From the NCBI GenBank assembly GCA_002727195.1, contig PBWH01000005.1, positions 163,353 through 227,352 of the forward strand: a DNA stretch of 64,000 bases, written 5' to 3'. Positions 8,472 to 17,853 of this stretch are shown here, piece by piece. How positions within the stretch are numbered: position 1 is the first letter of the stretch; every line of letters begins with the position of its first letter. The translations under genes were made by a program, and so were the position numbers. Origin of the DNA: Gemmatimonadota bacterium. Its GTDB lineage: Bacteria; Latescibacterota; UBA2968. The notes below the pieces were generated by a model. The model was not told where the DNA came from and made no database searches. It saw nothing but the letters and a program-made list of their open reading frames with translations.

Positions 8472-9674
8472 CTAGTACGGATCCGTCAGGCCCTGAGTCA
8501 ACTCCCGGTCATAGCTGGGCCGGAACAACTCCGTCAGGACCTTAGGAAGCTCACCACGCTGGGCCTTGACCGCCCACACAGGCGGAACGGCGTGCGACGG
8601 AAGCACCAACCCGGTGCGCTCATCCGCCTTCTTGTAGCAGTAAAGGGTCGCCCATCTCGTCTCCTTGTCGACCGCCTTCGGTGACACAGCGTGGGCAGCG
8701 TGGGACAGACAACACACCAAGGACCCCGGCGGAAGGGACAATCGTTCGATTTGCAGCGGCTCACTGGTAACCGGGTGGGTCCGATCCGCCAACCATTCCC
8801 GCTCCATCGCCTCGTCATCCGGGAATCGGCACCCGGAAGGGTCGCGGAACAAGTGACTCCCACGGACGATCTTGAGTCCGCCGTCATCCTCGGCCTCGAA
8901 TCCCTCCGGATAGCAGATGTTCAGAACCGCGTTTGGCTGCGCACGATACGTATTCAGGTCGGCCGTTCCACAATCGTCGTGGCCTCCACCGATCTTGTGG
9001 CTGTGCCAGCTTCCTCCCGAGTAGCCGCCAGGACGCGTCAGCAGCTGATTGTGGTCGAAGAAGATGTCGTGTGTTCCAAGCGCCATCCGCTGCAGGGCGA
9101 GCATTTTCGGATGCGTCAGAACATCCATAAGGAACGGCAAGTGTCCGGCGGGAAAATACTCGGCGAACACGCTGTGATTCCTAAGCGTCAGCACACCGGC
9201 CGAATCGTCGCTCTGCGGGACCTGCTGACTTCCACCGATCGCTTTCTCGATCGCCTCTGACTCGAGTCGATTCTCTGGCGACGGCCGGCCGAGTCCCTCC
9301 CAATCGATCTGGCTCCAGTCCGCCCGAATCAGCGCATCATTGATCCACTGCCCTTGCTTCGCCGCCTCCACCCACCGGTCGCGGGCATCGGGAAGCATGA
9401 TATCCTTGAAAACCGCATATCCGTCGACCAGAAAACGCTCCGGGTCGAACGATTCCTCGATCTTCTCCCAATTGAATATGTCTTCGCGGTCTCGATCCAT
9501 CCCTTCCCATTCAGCCGGCCCCCAGAACACTGGAGAATCCGAATGCTCTAGGAACGAAGGTCTCGTCGCATTCGCCAAGTCATCCGAGGATGCTTCGAGC
9601 ACAGCTCTGACTCTGGGGTGGTCAGGATCGCTCGACAGCAGCGGGTTTCGAATCACACTCTGTAAGTCCGGCAT
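8472..9674 (-). CDS. PhyH-family Fe(II)/2-oxoglutarate oxygenase (divergent, long form)
   Basis: 400 residues, longer than the usual ~270. A PhyH core is visible: GYAVFKDIMLPDARD near residue 75, a central SWHSHKIGGGHDDCG region, DDGGLKIVRGSHLF (the G-GSH strand) and a distal LSHAAHAVSP. The iron site is ambiguous: His224-Ser-His226 occupies the expected place, while His232-Asp-Asp234 eight residues on fits the HxD rule. The N-terminal ~70 residues (SVIRNPLLSSDPDHP) are an added domain. It should hydroxylate a small organic substrate using oxygen and 2-oxoglutarate if the site is functional. Divergent from the propeller gene at 9786. Confidence 0.75.
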   Translation of the reverse strand: MPDLQSVIRNPLLSSDPDHPRVRAVLEASSDDLANATRPSFLEHSDSPVFWGPAEWEGMDRDREDIFNWEKIEESFDPERFLVDGYAVFKDIMLPDARDRWVEAAKQGQWINDALIRADWSQIDWEGLGRPSPENRLESEAIEKAIGGSQQVPQSDDSAGVLTLRNHSVFAEYFPAGHLPFLMDVLTHPKMLALQRMALGTHDIFFDHNQLLTRPGGYSGGSWHSHKIGGGHDDCGTADLNTYRAQPNAVLNICYPEGFEAEDDGGLKIVRGSHLFRDPSGCRFPDDEAMEREWLADRTHPVTSEPLQIERLSLPPGSLVCCLSHAAHAVSPKAVDKETRWATLYCYKKADERTGLVLPSHAVPPVWAVKAQRGELPKVLTELFRPSYDRELTQGLTDPY

Positions 9675-9785
9675 AGGCTCTCTCGGTAAGCGGGTGTTCC
9701 CGGCAACTTACTTTCGGAATTCCCAGCGTCAACCGGAATCCATATCCTATCGTTCGGAGAATTACCTAGTCACCTGGAGGTCGCC

Positions 9786-11258
9786 ATGGCACATACCGCT
9801 CTCGACATCGGAAACCGAAAGCAGTTCTTCCTGGACCACCGACGCTTCGACCGTTCGTCGGGCATCCGACTGCGGATGGGGACGCCCTACCAGGAGCCCA
9901 GACCAGTCCTAGTTGCCGACAAACCCTGGGAAGCTCAGGGCATCGGCGCATACAACACCGTCATCCGTGAGGCAGACGGACAGTTCCGACTCTGGTATGC
10001 GGCCCAGATGAAGTCGGGCCTGCCGCAGGAAGGCGCCGTCCGCCTAGCCTATGCCGAATCCGAAGACGGAATCCATTGGACCAAGCCGAAGTTGGGCTTG
10101 GTATCATTCCAGGGATCGACGGCAAACAACCTGGTGGCCCCCTTCGATGAACGGCAAAGCATGCAGGGGGCGACCGTATACATCGACAAACGAGCTCCGG
10201 CCGACGCACGCTACAAGTTGTGGAGCAAGTATCAGCCGAGGGATGACGAGATCGAGGCGGGCGTCACGGCTGGTCTGTGGGCAATGCACTCCCCGGACGG
10301 CCTTCACTGGACCTACGACGACGGTCAGCCGAACCCTCCCGAACAGATGTGCGACACGCAGAATGTGTTTTTCTGGGACGACCGGATCGACGCGTATGTC
10401 GGCTACACCCGCGTGCACGAAACGCAGCGACGGGATGAGGCCGCAGAGATGCAGTTCGGCAAGCGTTATCGATCCGTCGGACGCATCACCTCGCCCGATT
10501 TCAAGACCTGGTCGCAGCCCACGCTGATCGTGCTCGAAGGAGATAGCCTGGACCTCAAGGCGCCCCTTCCGCCTAACTCGGTAGACCGGCCACAGCTCGA
10601 CTTCTATACCAACGCCGTCTACAAGCATCCGGACGCGGACGATGCCTACTTCATGATGCCCGCAGCCTACCACCATTGGGAGGCAGACGACTCGCCGGCC
10701 ACCATGGATGTCCAGCTCCTGACGAGCCGTGACGGTATCTCGTGGAACCGAGTGGGCGATCGGGAGCCGTTTCTGCGTCGAGGGTTCGACGGCAGCCCCA
10801 ACGGCGGCATGGTCACGGCAAACGTCAACCCGATCCACACGGAAACCGAGACGTGGATCTACTATTCGGGACGCGGCAACCTACACAACGCGGCTGCGCG
10901 AGATGGCTCGAACACAGGTCTCTTCCGGGCCATCATGCGTCGAGATGGGTGGATCTGCGCGGAGGCGGGTCTATCCGGAGGCGAGTTCGTCACGCCCCCG
11001 CTCGAGCACGCAGACGCAGAGATCGAGCTGAACGTCGACTGCGGTTCGGGCGGCTGGCTGATCGTGGAGATTCAGGATGCGGAGGGACGAGCAGTCGACG
11101 GATACACCTTCAAGGACTGTCAGACGATCACGGCAAACGCCATCAGGGCTCGCGTATCGTGGAAGGAGACCGGAGGACGATTCAGCGGAGAGCAGCCGAT
11201 CCGACTGCGGTTTGTCATGCGGTCGTGTCGTCTCTACTCGTTCCGGTTCGTTGAGTGA
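9786..11258 (+). CDS. Glycosidase-like five-bladed propeller protein with C-terminal beta domain
   Basis: 490 residues, with GGAGG 6 nt before the ATG. Residues ~1-370 contain repeated blades of the GH32/GH43/GH68/GH130 superfold type: GQFRLWYAAQ, YAESEDGIHWTKP, AMHSPDGLHWTYDD, RITSPDFKTWSQP, TSRDGISWNRVGD and TETWIYYSGRGN. The C-terminal ~110 residues (EIELNVDCGSGGWLIVEIQDAEG ... IRLRFVMRSCRLYSFRF, shown with a break) form a beta-sandwich often seen after such propellers in Planctomycetes-like genomes. No signal peptide is visible. Whether it hydrolyses or phosphorolyses a glycoside is not clear, because catalytic acids cannot be assigned with confidence. A smaller propeller of the same type lies at 40270-41205. 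Confidence 0.7.
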   Translation: MAHTALDIGNRKQFFLDHRRFDRSSGIRLRMGTPYQEPRPVLVADKPWEAQGIGAYNTVIREADGQFRLWYAAQMKSGLPQEGAVRLAYAESEDGIHWTKPKLGLVSFQGSTANNLVAPFDERQSMQGATVYIDKRAPADARYKLWSKYQPRDDEIEAGVTAGLWAMHSPDGLHWTYDDGQPNPPEQMCDTQNVFFWDDRIDAYVGYTRVHETQRRDEAAEMQFGKRYRSVGRITSPDFKTWSQPTLIVLEGDSLDLKAPLPPNSVDRPQLDFYTNAVYKHPDADDAYFMMPAAYHHWEADDSPATMDVQLLTSRDGISWNRVGDREPFLRRGFDGSPNGGMVTANVNPIHTETETWIYYSGRGNLHNAAARDGSNTGLFRAIMRRDGWICAEAGLSGGEFVTPPLEHADAEIELNVDCGSGGWLIVEIQDAEGRAVDGYTFKDCQTITANAIRARVSWKETGGRFSGEQPIRLRFVMRSCRLYSFRFVE

Positions 11259-11318
11259 CTGACCGGGTTACCACACAGCCAGCACCCGGCGCACGACAGG
11301 CAGGCTGATCGGGTTGGC

Positions 11319-11885
11319 CTAGTGCGTCATCTGAACCGATTCGCCGACGTCCACGGGCTGCTGCACGACAAAGTCGGCAAAGTGGGGCGCATTGTACGCC
11401 ACGTAGGCCGGCGAGAACCGCAGAACATCCAGCTCGACCTCGGACGTGAAATTCGGAAACGGGATGGGACCCGTGTCGGCCTGGTGGACCATCTCGATGT
11501 CTTTCGCGTTCATTGTCTTGATGCGAAACTGGATCGTCGCCGTCCGCGAAACCGACTCCAGCTCGACCTCGCCGGTCAGGGGCACATCGCCCAGCGATGC
11601 GCTGACGATCTTGGCAGCAGATGCCAGCGGGTGAGCATTGGCCTCAACAAGGCTGAACCGCACATCCTCGAATCGAGTTCGCCACAAGCCGTCATCGCGG
11701 AACCCCTCCGTACGCGTGGCGTGGGTCCTGAAGATGGCATACTCCGCCTCGGAGAAGATGCCGCAGAAGTCATAGTTCTCTTCCTGGAACAGATCCGTTT
11801 CCGCGAACGCATACTCTAACTTGCACGAAGCGAAGAAGCAGTACTCGGTCGATGTTCCAGCCTCCAGATCACTAAGCCTGCGCAC
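11319..11885 (-). CDS. Hypothetical protein, beta-rich
   Basis: 188 residues of no family I recognise. It starts MRRLSDLEAGTSTEY and is rich in alternating hydrophobic/polar strands (VRFSLVEANAHPLASAAKIV, then TGEVELESVSRTATIQFRIKT), with several aromatic and acidic residues near the N-terminus. No signal peptide or membrane segment. It is the last gene of the minus-strand operon that begins with the DapA-like aldolase, lying 81 nt after the tandem hydrolase. A role in that pathway is a guess from position only. Confidence 0.55.
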   Translation of the reverse strand: MRRLSDLEAGTSTEYCFFASCKLEYAFAETDLFQEENYDFCGIFSEAEYAIFRTHATRTEGFRDDGLWRTRFEDVRFSLVEANAHPLASAAKIVSASLGDVPLTGEVELESVSRTATIQFRIKTMNAKDIEMVHQADTGPIPFPNFTSEVELDVLRFSPAYVAYNAPHFADFVVQQPVDVGESVQMTH

Positions 11886-11965
11886 AGACTCGACCTAAAG
11901 CCTAGCATTATTTCTTCGACCAAGCGTGACGAACGTGACATACGATCTAGCGCAGTCGTAGGCAT

Positions 11966-14182
11966 TCACTGACCTTCTGGCCACTCGAGGTGCTTGCGCA
12001 AGAACTCGAGCGTGCCCTTCAGATGGATCTCGTGGCCCCCGTTGAACACCTCCATCTCCGTTCGATCCCCGATCCCCAGCTTGTCGTAGAAGCGCTTCAC
12101 CTTCGCAAACTCATAGGCGACCGTCTCGTCCGGTGCCACCCCGTCGTCGTGTCCCCGCTCGACCATGAACGGTCGCGGGCAGATCAGCCTTGCCATCTCG
12201 GCATAGTTGAACCGGCTGCCTAGGTCCCACTCAAAGATCTCGTACTCCCCCTTGTCCAAATAGGTATACCGGTTGCCCCTCGACGCGTTCTTCCAGATCC
12301 ACTCATTGAAGTCGGCTGAACAAATCGACAGACAATAATTCTCGACGAGCGGCGGTATCCGCATCGCCGTCTTGCCGCCATAGCTGATCCCGTAGAACGC
12401 GATTCGGTCGCTATCGACAAACGGGAGCGTCTTAAGCCATTCCGTGATCTGCTGATGCTGCGGGACGATCAGCGAGAACAGCGTCTGCCCCAGTGGGTTG
12501 GCTTTACGCTGGAGATTCCGGAATCGATCGGTGAAGATGTAGAGGTTCTGGGGTGCGAACACGACGAACCCGTGTCGGCAAAGCTCGGTCCCGAAGTCGT
12601 TGTAGGCAGGTCTCAACCCGTCCACCACCTTCTGCGGCCTGCCCTCCAGCCCGTGCTGACACACGACCACCGGTCGCCGATCGCCATCCTCGAGACCATC
12701 GGGAATTGCCAGAATGCCGTAGGCGAACAGCCCGTCGAACACGTCCAGAACGACCTCGTACCCCTTCCAGCCTTCCCCGTCATACGCCAGACGAGTCCGG
12801 GGATTGCACGGCAGGATCGCATCGTCGAACGTCCCGATCACATCACGGGCAAACGCCTCTCGATACGGCCCAATCGACGTTTCGAATGACTCAACAGACG
12901 CGCAATCCAGATCTTGGAACCACGCATCCCGATCACCGGCCGAGCGAGAGAGAAGCTGATCGTTGTGACGGAGAAGCTCCTCGACCTGACACGTCATTCG
13001 GTCTCGAGATTCGGCATGACCGTCCGTTGGCTGCGGTAGTTCAGAGGGAGCAGCGTAATTGAAGCCGAGCTGAGTGCTGAAGGCAGAGAGCGTCGCTTCA
13101 GCTCCGTATTGGTCCGACGTGACGAACGAGAAGTCGGTTTGACCATCGATTCCACTGAGGAATGCGACCGCGCGATCAAACTCCGTACGAACATCGGCCG
13201 GGTCGGGGGTAGTGACGTCGTAGGGAGCGCCCTTTCCTGTTCCCTCAGGAACACGGGCCTCGGGAAACGGACTCGCCTCGACCACCAGACTACGTGGCCA
13301 GATCAGACTGGCCACCTCCGCGTCTCCGAACCGTTCCAGTAACCCGAACACGTTCCGATCGATGGGCCCGCGCCACATCTCCTGCTTGGACTCGAAATAG
13401 CCGCTCACACACGACGCGGTGATCCGCTCGTCGACGGCGGCTGAATAGAGCGCGAGCATCCCGCCGTCTCCCCATCCCAGGACCCCGACCGGCGTCTCCG
13501 GCGCCGTGTGTTGGAACCAGTCGACCACGGCACAGACCTTATGGATTTCATAGGCAATCAGGTGGCGCCCGAGCTCGTAAGCCGACCGATACACGTATTC
13601 GCGACACGTTATCCCGTTGACCGCTTCGGCGCGGCTGATCACAGTCGGGACGACCACCCGACAGCCTGAAGCCGCCAGATGCCACGCATAGGGCGACCCG
13701 TTCTCCAGGGGCTCGAGACCGCTCACCTGTTCCGGCGTCAGATTTGCATCGGGGAGTGCCACGACGTTCGCGGTCGGTTCGCAATCGTGTGGGGTCAGGA
13801 GCAGGCCCTCACCAGTCACGTCGCCGAATGCTCGCCACCTGACCGCGTGGATCTCACAATCGTCCAGACGTCCCCGCAAGGATGGCCGGTCGGTCGTCAC
13901 GACATATTCCAGCGCTGTCGAAGAATGTCGAGTATCCCGAAGGCCTAGAAGGTGGGCAAGCCGTTCCCGATTGGGTCGAACCGAGTCGACGTATGCTTCC
14001 GGAGAAGCCGTGTCGCGTGACCAGAAAGTCTCACGCTTATCGATGGAGTCCGCGAGTTTCTTCAGCAGAAAGTCATCGGCTGCCCGCACGAGGTGCGAGG
14101 CGATATCTCCCTCCATCACCAAGGGGCTCGTGTTCGGGAAAGGCTGAGGACCCTGAATCTTTTCGGGGGACGCTTCACCCAT
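11966..14182 (-). CDS. Tandem alpha/beta hydrolase with an inactive-looking first domain
   Basis: 738 residues from the ATG at 14182, which overlaps the upstream Gfo/Idh stop by 8 nt and implies translational coupling (a longer frame upstream lies inside that gene). Two hydrolase domains follow one another. In the first, the nucleophile elbow reads G-W-G238-D-G-G, with glycine where serine should be. In the second, the elbow G-I-S600-Y-G-G is complete, GHDDGVAPDE offers an acid and NGGHEIH supplies His717. The second domain resembles dienelactone hydrolase / acetyl-xylan-esterase relatives (VVVCQHGLEG oxyanion strand). Probably a cytoplasmic esterase with a structural or regulatory first half. 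Confidence 0.8.
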   Translation of the reverse strand: MGEASPEKIQGPQPFPNTSPLVMEGDIASHLVRAADDFLLKKLADSIDKRETFWSRDTASPEAYVDSVRPNRERLAHLLGLRDTRHSSTALEYVVTTDRPSLRGRLDDCEIHAVRWRAFGDVTGEGLLLTPHDCEPTANVVALPDANLTPEQVSGLEPLENGSPYAWHLAASGCRVVVPTVISRAEAVNGITCREYVYRSAYELGRHLIAYEIHKVCAVVDWFQHTAPETPVGVLGWGDGGMLALYSAAVDERITASCVSGYFESKQEMWRGPIDRNVFGLLERFGDAEVASLIWPRSLVVEASPFPEARVPEGTGKGAPYDVTTPDPADVRTEFDRAVAFLSGIDGQTDFSFVTSDQYGAEATLSAFSTQLGFNYAAPSELPQPTDGHAESRDRMTCQVEELLRHNDQLLSRSAGDRDAWFQDLDCASVESFETSIGPYREAFARDVIGTFDDAILPCNPRTRLAYDGEGWKGYEVVLDVFDGLFAYGILAIPDGLEDGDRRPVVVCQHGLEGRPQKVVDGLRPAYNDFGTELCRHGFVVFAPQNLYIFTDRFRNLQRKANPLGQTLFSLIVPQHQQITEWLKTLPFVDSDRIAFYGISYGGKTAMRIPPLVENYCLSICSADFNEWIWKNASRGNRYTYLDKGEYEIFEWDLGSRFNYAEMARLICPRPFMVERGHDDGVAPDETVAYEFAKVKRFYDKLGIGDRTEMEVFNGGHEIHLKGTLEFLRKHLEWPEGQ

Positions 14183-15164
14183 GCGGGATCTCGACACGCT
14201 TGGCGCCCCGGGATTCCAGCGCAGCCAGATTGATACGCAGGGTGTGGATCGCTTCGTCCAGTGAACACAAGACAGGCACCTCACCGGTCAGCGCTCTCAA
14301 GGTGTGTGACGCCTGATTCCGGAAAAGCTCGTCGCGTTCACGCGTCAGGGGTCCGGTCCACTGCCAGTCTTCTCCGTGGCGCATCGACCCAAATCGACTT
14401 TCGTGCAGGTTGGCCCGAAGGCTACCCCCCGAGCAGTTGACCTGGACGACATTCTCATTCGGTGCCATGAACTGGTTCATCGAGATGTTCATCATGACCC
14501 GGCCGCACCGGCCTGACGCGTGCACCGTATCCTCCACGGTGACCCCGGGGAGTGCCTGATGATCGTAGTCGCAAAACACCCAGTCGAGGGGGCCCACGAG
14601 AAACTGAAGAAGGTTAAAATGATGGGTCGTTGCGTCCTGGATGGCACCGCCGCCGGTTGCCCGGTCCGTATAGTAGATCTCCCGGTACGCCGGACGGAAG
14701 GTCGGGAAGTGCTGACCGCCAGTGATCGTGACCTCGTTAACCTCGCCGAACGCGCCACTGTCAATCGATTGCTTCATCCGCTGAAACGCCGGATGCGCCC
14801 GGTAGACGTATGCAACCCCGACGACCCGGTCTTCAGATGCACGACGAAGGTCCTCGACACGATCCATGGTGATACTCAGAGGTTTCTCGATCATCCACGC
14901 AGTATCGGGCCGGTCGAAGGCGAGCGCGTGGCCAATGTGGAGGTGAGCCGGCGTAGCGATCACCACGAGATCCCAGTAATCCTCGCAGGCACGATCGATC
15001 GAACCGTATCCATCCACACCGTACGTCTGCTCGATATTCGTTCGCCGTTCCTCCAGCGTTTCACAGATCGCGACACGCCCGGCCCCCTCCTGCTGGAAGC
15101 ACCGCAGGTGACGTTCACCGATCGAGCCCCCTCCGACCACCAACACGTCTAGAGACAAGTCCAC
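14175..15164 (-). CDS. Gfo/Idh/MocA-family oxidoreductase
   Basis: 329 residues. The N-terminal Rossmann fold has VVGGGSIGERHL. The catalytic E93-K94-P95 motif is present in WMIEKPLS, and GGGAIQDATTHHFNLLQFL carries the D..xxxH metal/substrate segment of the C-terminal alpha/beta domain. These enzymes oxidise or reduce sugars, inositols or amino sugars with NAD(P). The gene overlaps the SDR upstream (16 nt) and the tandem hydrolase downstream (8 nt), so the three products are made together. Substrate unknown; operon partners suggest a sugar acid. Confidence 0.9.
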   Translation of the reverse strand: MDLSLDVLVVGGGSIGERHLRCFQQEGAGRVAICETLEERRTNIEQTYGVDGYGSIDRACEDYWDLVVIATPAHLHIGHALAFDRPDTAWMIEKPLSITMDRVEDLRRASEDRVVGVAYVYRAHPAFQRMKQSIDSGAFGEVNEVTITGGQHFPTFRPAYREIYYTDRATGGGAIQDATTHHFNLLQFLVGPLDWVFCDYDHQALPGVTVEDTVHASGRCGRVMMNISMNQFMAPNENVVQVNCSGGSLRANLHESRFGSMRHGEDWQWTGPLTRERDELFRNQASHTLRALTGEVPVLCSLDEAIHTLRINLAALESRGAKRVEIPHG

Positions 15165-15937
15165 CCTCCATCGACCATGAGGTTAAGACCGGTAACGTAG
15201 GAGGACGCATCCGACGCCAGATACACAACCGCCCCTTTCACATCCTCGTTGTCCATCATGCGTCCCATCGGACACCGGTTCTCGTAGCGGCTGAGGAATG
15301 GATCCTGGTGGTCACTGTAGTAGCCACCCGGGCTGATGCAATTCGCCCGTACCCCCTGCTTGCCGTAGTAGCACGCCAGATACCGGGTGAAGTTCACCAT
15401 TCCCGCCTTCACGAACGTGTAGGTGGCGGGCTGCTTCATCTCCGTTCCCTCATACATGGTCGGATCGTTCGAAACCACGCCGAAGATACTGGAAACGTTG
15501 ATAATCGACCCGCCCCCTGCCTCGATCATGTCGGGGATAAAGCGCTGACAGATCGCAAGCAGCCCCGTGAAGTCGCCCGCTGCTGAAATCTCGATCTTCT
15601 CGATCGGCTGATCTTCAAAAGGCCCGACGTGACCATCCCGCGCCAGGGCCGCATTGACCAGGATATCCAGCTTGCCGAACCGCTCGATGACTTCGTCGTG
15701 TAATCGGTCGATCGATGCCGTGTCTGCGATGTCGCACTGCATCCCGTGAGCGTCGTATCCCAGGCCCCGGAGTGAGGCAGCGTAGTCTTCGTTCGCCTGC
15801 CGGTTCCGGGACGCGGTCACCACCGTCGCTCCAGCCTCCGCAAGCCCTTCGCTCAGGCTGCTCCCGAACAAAGGTCCGGCACCGGCAGTAACCAATGCGA
15901 CCCGGCCGTCCAGAGAAAAACGTTCCAGGATCCCCAT
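15149..15937 (-). CDS. Short-chain dehydrogenase/reductase (gluconate 5-dehydrogenase-like)
   Basis: 262 residues. The classic SDR signs are in order: VTAGAGPLFGSSLSEGLAE as the nucleotide loop (an atypical TGxxxGxG), NAALARDG in place of NNAG, SS at 149-150 and the catalytic Tyr173-x-x-x-Lys177 (TYTFVKAGM), then SPGGYYSD and a GLNLMVDGG end, as in gluconate/3-oxoacyl-type SDRs. It should reduce or oxidise a sugar-acid carbonyl with NAD(P)H. It begins 1 nt after the stop of the HpaI-type aldolase and overlaps the Gfo/Idh gene, so it sits in the middle of the operon. Confidence 0.9.
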   Translation of the reverse strand: MGILERFSLDGRVALVTAGAGPLFGSSLSEGLAEAGATVVTASRNRQANEDYAASLRGLGYDAHGMQCDIADTASIDRLHDEVIERFGKLDILVNAALARDGHVGPFEDQPIEKIEISAAGDFTGLLAICQRFIPDMIEAGGGSIINVSSIFGVVSNDPTMYEGTEMKQPATYTFVKAGMVNFTRYLACYYGKQGVRANCISPGGYYSDHQDPFLSRYENRCPMGRMMDNEDVKGAVVYLASDASSYVTGLNLMVDGGWTCL

Positions 15938-15938
15938 G

Positions 15939-16703
15939 TCACCCTCCCAGAATGGCGTCTAGCTCCTGTTCGCTCGTCTCTAACACCTTGGTGAGCGCCC
16001 AATCACCACCCCACGGCAGCATCTGAGCCCCCATACCGACTAACCGTTCCAGTTCCTCGACCGATCCCGCGGTGCGCCCCCACGCCTTCCCCTGAGCCTT
16101 CGCGGCTCGTGCGACTTCCTCGACAGCCTCGTCGACGCTCATCTTCTGTTCGAGCCCCAGACGCAGGCCGAGATCGCCTGGGCCGACAAACAGCAGATCG
16201 ATCCCGTCGACGGCGGCGATCGCTTCTGCGTTCTCGACAGCTACCGAAGTCTCGATCTGGGCGACGATAAACGTCTCCCGGTTCGCGTCTTCAGTAAACG
16301 AGTCACCCACATCGAGCGCAAACCCACAATCCATGCCCGCTCCATCCAGTCCCCGATTGCCCAGAGGTGGAAACTTGGTCGAACGAACGATGTCCTCCGC
16401 GATTTCCGGGGTGGAAACGAACGGAATCATGAACCCCGCAGCACCGTCCTCGAGATACCGATACAGCCGCGTTCGCTCGGTCGTGGGTGGCCGAACCATA
16501 CAATCGATATCGAACGTGTGACTCAACGCGAGCATCATCTGGACCTCGCGGGTCCCCATCGCTCTGTGTTCAAGATCCAGCCAGATCCCATCATAGCCTC
16601 TATGCGCGGCGTGTTTCACATAGAACGGCAGCACATGTCCCAAACCGCAGAACCGCGCAAACTGACCTGCTCTCCACTTCTCCAGCACCTTACTCCTTCT
16701 CAT
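15939..16703 (-). CDS. HpcH/HpaI-family aldolase
   Basis: 254 residues of the class II (metal-dependent) 2-keto-3-deoxy-sugar-acid aldolase family. Signature parts: YDGIWLDLEHRAM (acid/base His region), a metal-ligand Glu in IVAQIETSVAVENAEAI, and VDGIDLLFVGPGDLGLRLG (metal-ligand Asp and the GPxDL loop). Arg near CMVRPPT binds the carboxylate. It should split a 2-keto-3-deoxy acid into pyruvate and an aldehyde. It lies 42 nt after the broken DapA-like gene and 1 nt before the SDR, so it may be the working aldolase of this operon now that its neighbour is interrupted. Confidence 0.88.
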   Translation of the reverse strand: MRRSKVLEKWRAGQFARFCGLGHVLPFYVKHAAHRGYDGIWLDLEHRAMGTREVQMMLALSHTFDIDCMVRPPTTERTRLYRYLEDGAAGFMIPFVSTPEIAEDIVRSTKFPPLGNRGLDGAGMDCGFALDVGDSFTEDANRETFIVAQIETSVAVENAEAIAAVDGIDLLFVGPGDLGLRLGLEQKMSVDEAVEEVARAAKAQGKAWGRTAGSVEELERLVGMGAQMLPWGGDWALTKVLETSEQELDAILGG

Positions 16704-16745
16704 ACGTTCCCCTCTATCGCTTTGGTTTTCCTGAACTCCCTGGCT

Positions 16746-17669
16746 TCACCCTGAACTCTGGACTCCTATAGCCTCAAGCTCACACCTGAGCTGTTCCATC
16801 TCCTCATTATTCAAGCTGTAGTACGGCTTCGGTCTCCACCGCTCATAAATGCCGAACAACTCGAACACCCCGTGAAGGACCGCATCGAACCCTCCGGTCG
16901 ATCGCCTCAGCAGGTCAAAAAACGGGTGATCGAAGTCGCGGATGACGGAACTGGCCTCCTGAAGGTCACCGGCCTGAATGGCGGACCAGTACCGATTCGT
17001 CACCTCCGGCATGAAAGACAGAAACGTCGACATGAATCCATCGCAGCCGTATGGGTGGAGGTCGAGATGGTTCTGTTTCTGGCCACCCGAGAACACCACC
17101 CAACGATCCCGGACAAGAAGCGTCATCTTCCTGGCAAACGGCCCGAGCACATCATCCTTGATGGCCACAACGTTCGGCACGTCTTCCACGACGCGCTTCA
17201 GGGTTTCGAGACCAAAGGCCTCGCCACGGGCACTGAACACACCGGTAACGATCATCACCGGCATCACCTCCGCCACCCTCGCATAGTGTTCGCAGAGGCT
17301 GGCGACCGTGCAAGACGTTGCCCAGTCCGGCGGCAACACCATATGCACGTCAGAACCAATCTGTCGCGCATACTCGGCGAAGGCCACAGCCTGTCAGGTA
17401 TGGTAAAACCGGTCCGCCGTCACCACCATCGCCCGCTTCGCCGTATGCTCGACGACGACGCGAGACACCTCCGCGATCTCCTCGTCGGATAGCGCGATAT
17501 AGTGACTGTCACCGGCAGTGAGCAACATCGTCTTGCTACCCGCGGCAATGTTGAAGTCGAGCGTCGAGCGGAGCCCATCGAAGTTGACCGTCCCGTCCTT
17601 TCTGAAGGGGGTACGAATCGACGTGATCGGACCTGTGAGCGACTCCCTGACCTTATCCCGGTATATCAT
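16746..17669 (-). pseudogene. DapA/NanA-family aldolase interrupted by an in-frame TGA
   Basis: A 307-codon dihydrodipicolinate-synthase/N-acetylneuraminate-lyase family gene starting at the ATG at 17669 (GGAG upstream), with a TGA at codon 92 (17394-17396) and no frame change. Read through, the sequence runs RFYHT-stop-QAVAFAEYARQIG, as the family expects. Before the stop: LTGPITSIRTPFRKDGTVN. After it: MVLPPDW, VVAIKDD with the Schiff-base Lys171, and GGQKQNHLDLHPYGCDG. CGA (Arg) to TGA is a likely single change. Either a fresh nonsense mutation or a sequence error. The second half could still be made from an internal start at 17387 but would lack the first barrel strands. Confidence 0.85.
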
Positions 17670-17853
17670 CGGGTTACTCCTGCGTAAGATAGCTGGAACC
17701 TGAGAGGCAAGATGCAAGGCTTTTTGCGAGAAAGCGACATCCATATGAGGACTGCCGGAAACCCTACCAAGTGCCGCCGATATACCCACGCGACGGCAGA
17801 CACATTGAGGTTCATGTCGTATCAAACACCGTCAGCCGGCAACATTCATTCGA

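Noticed and set aside
11322..11819. Plus-strand frame opposite the hypothetical protein
   Set aside because: No ribosome site and basic, low-complexity composition. The minus-strand frame has better codon character and fits the operon, though this gene is itself of unknown family.
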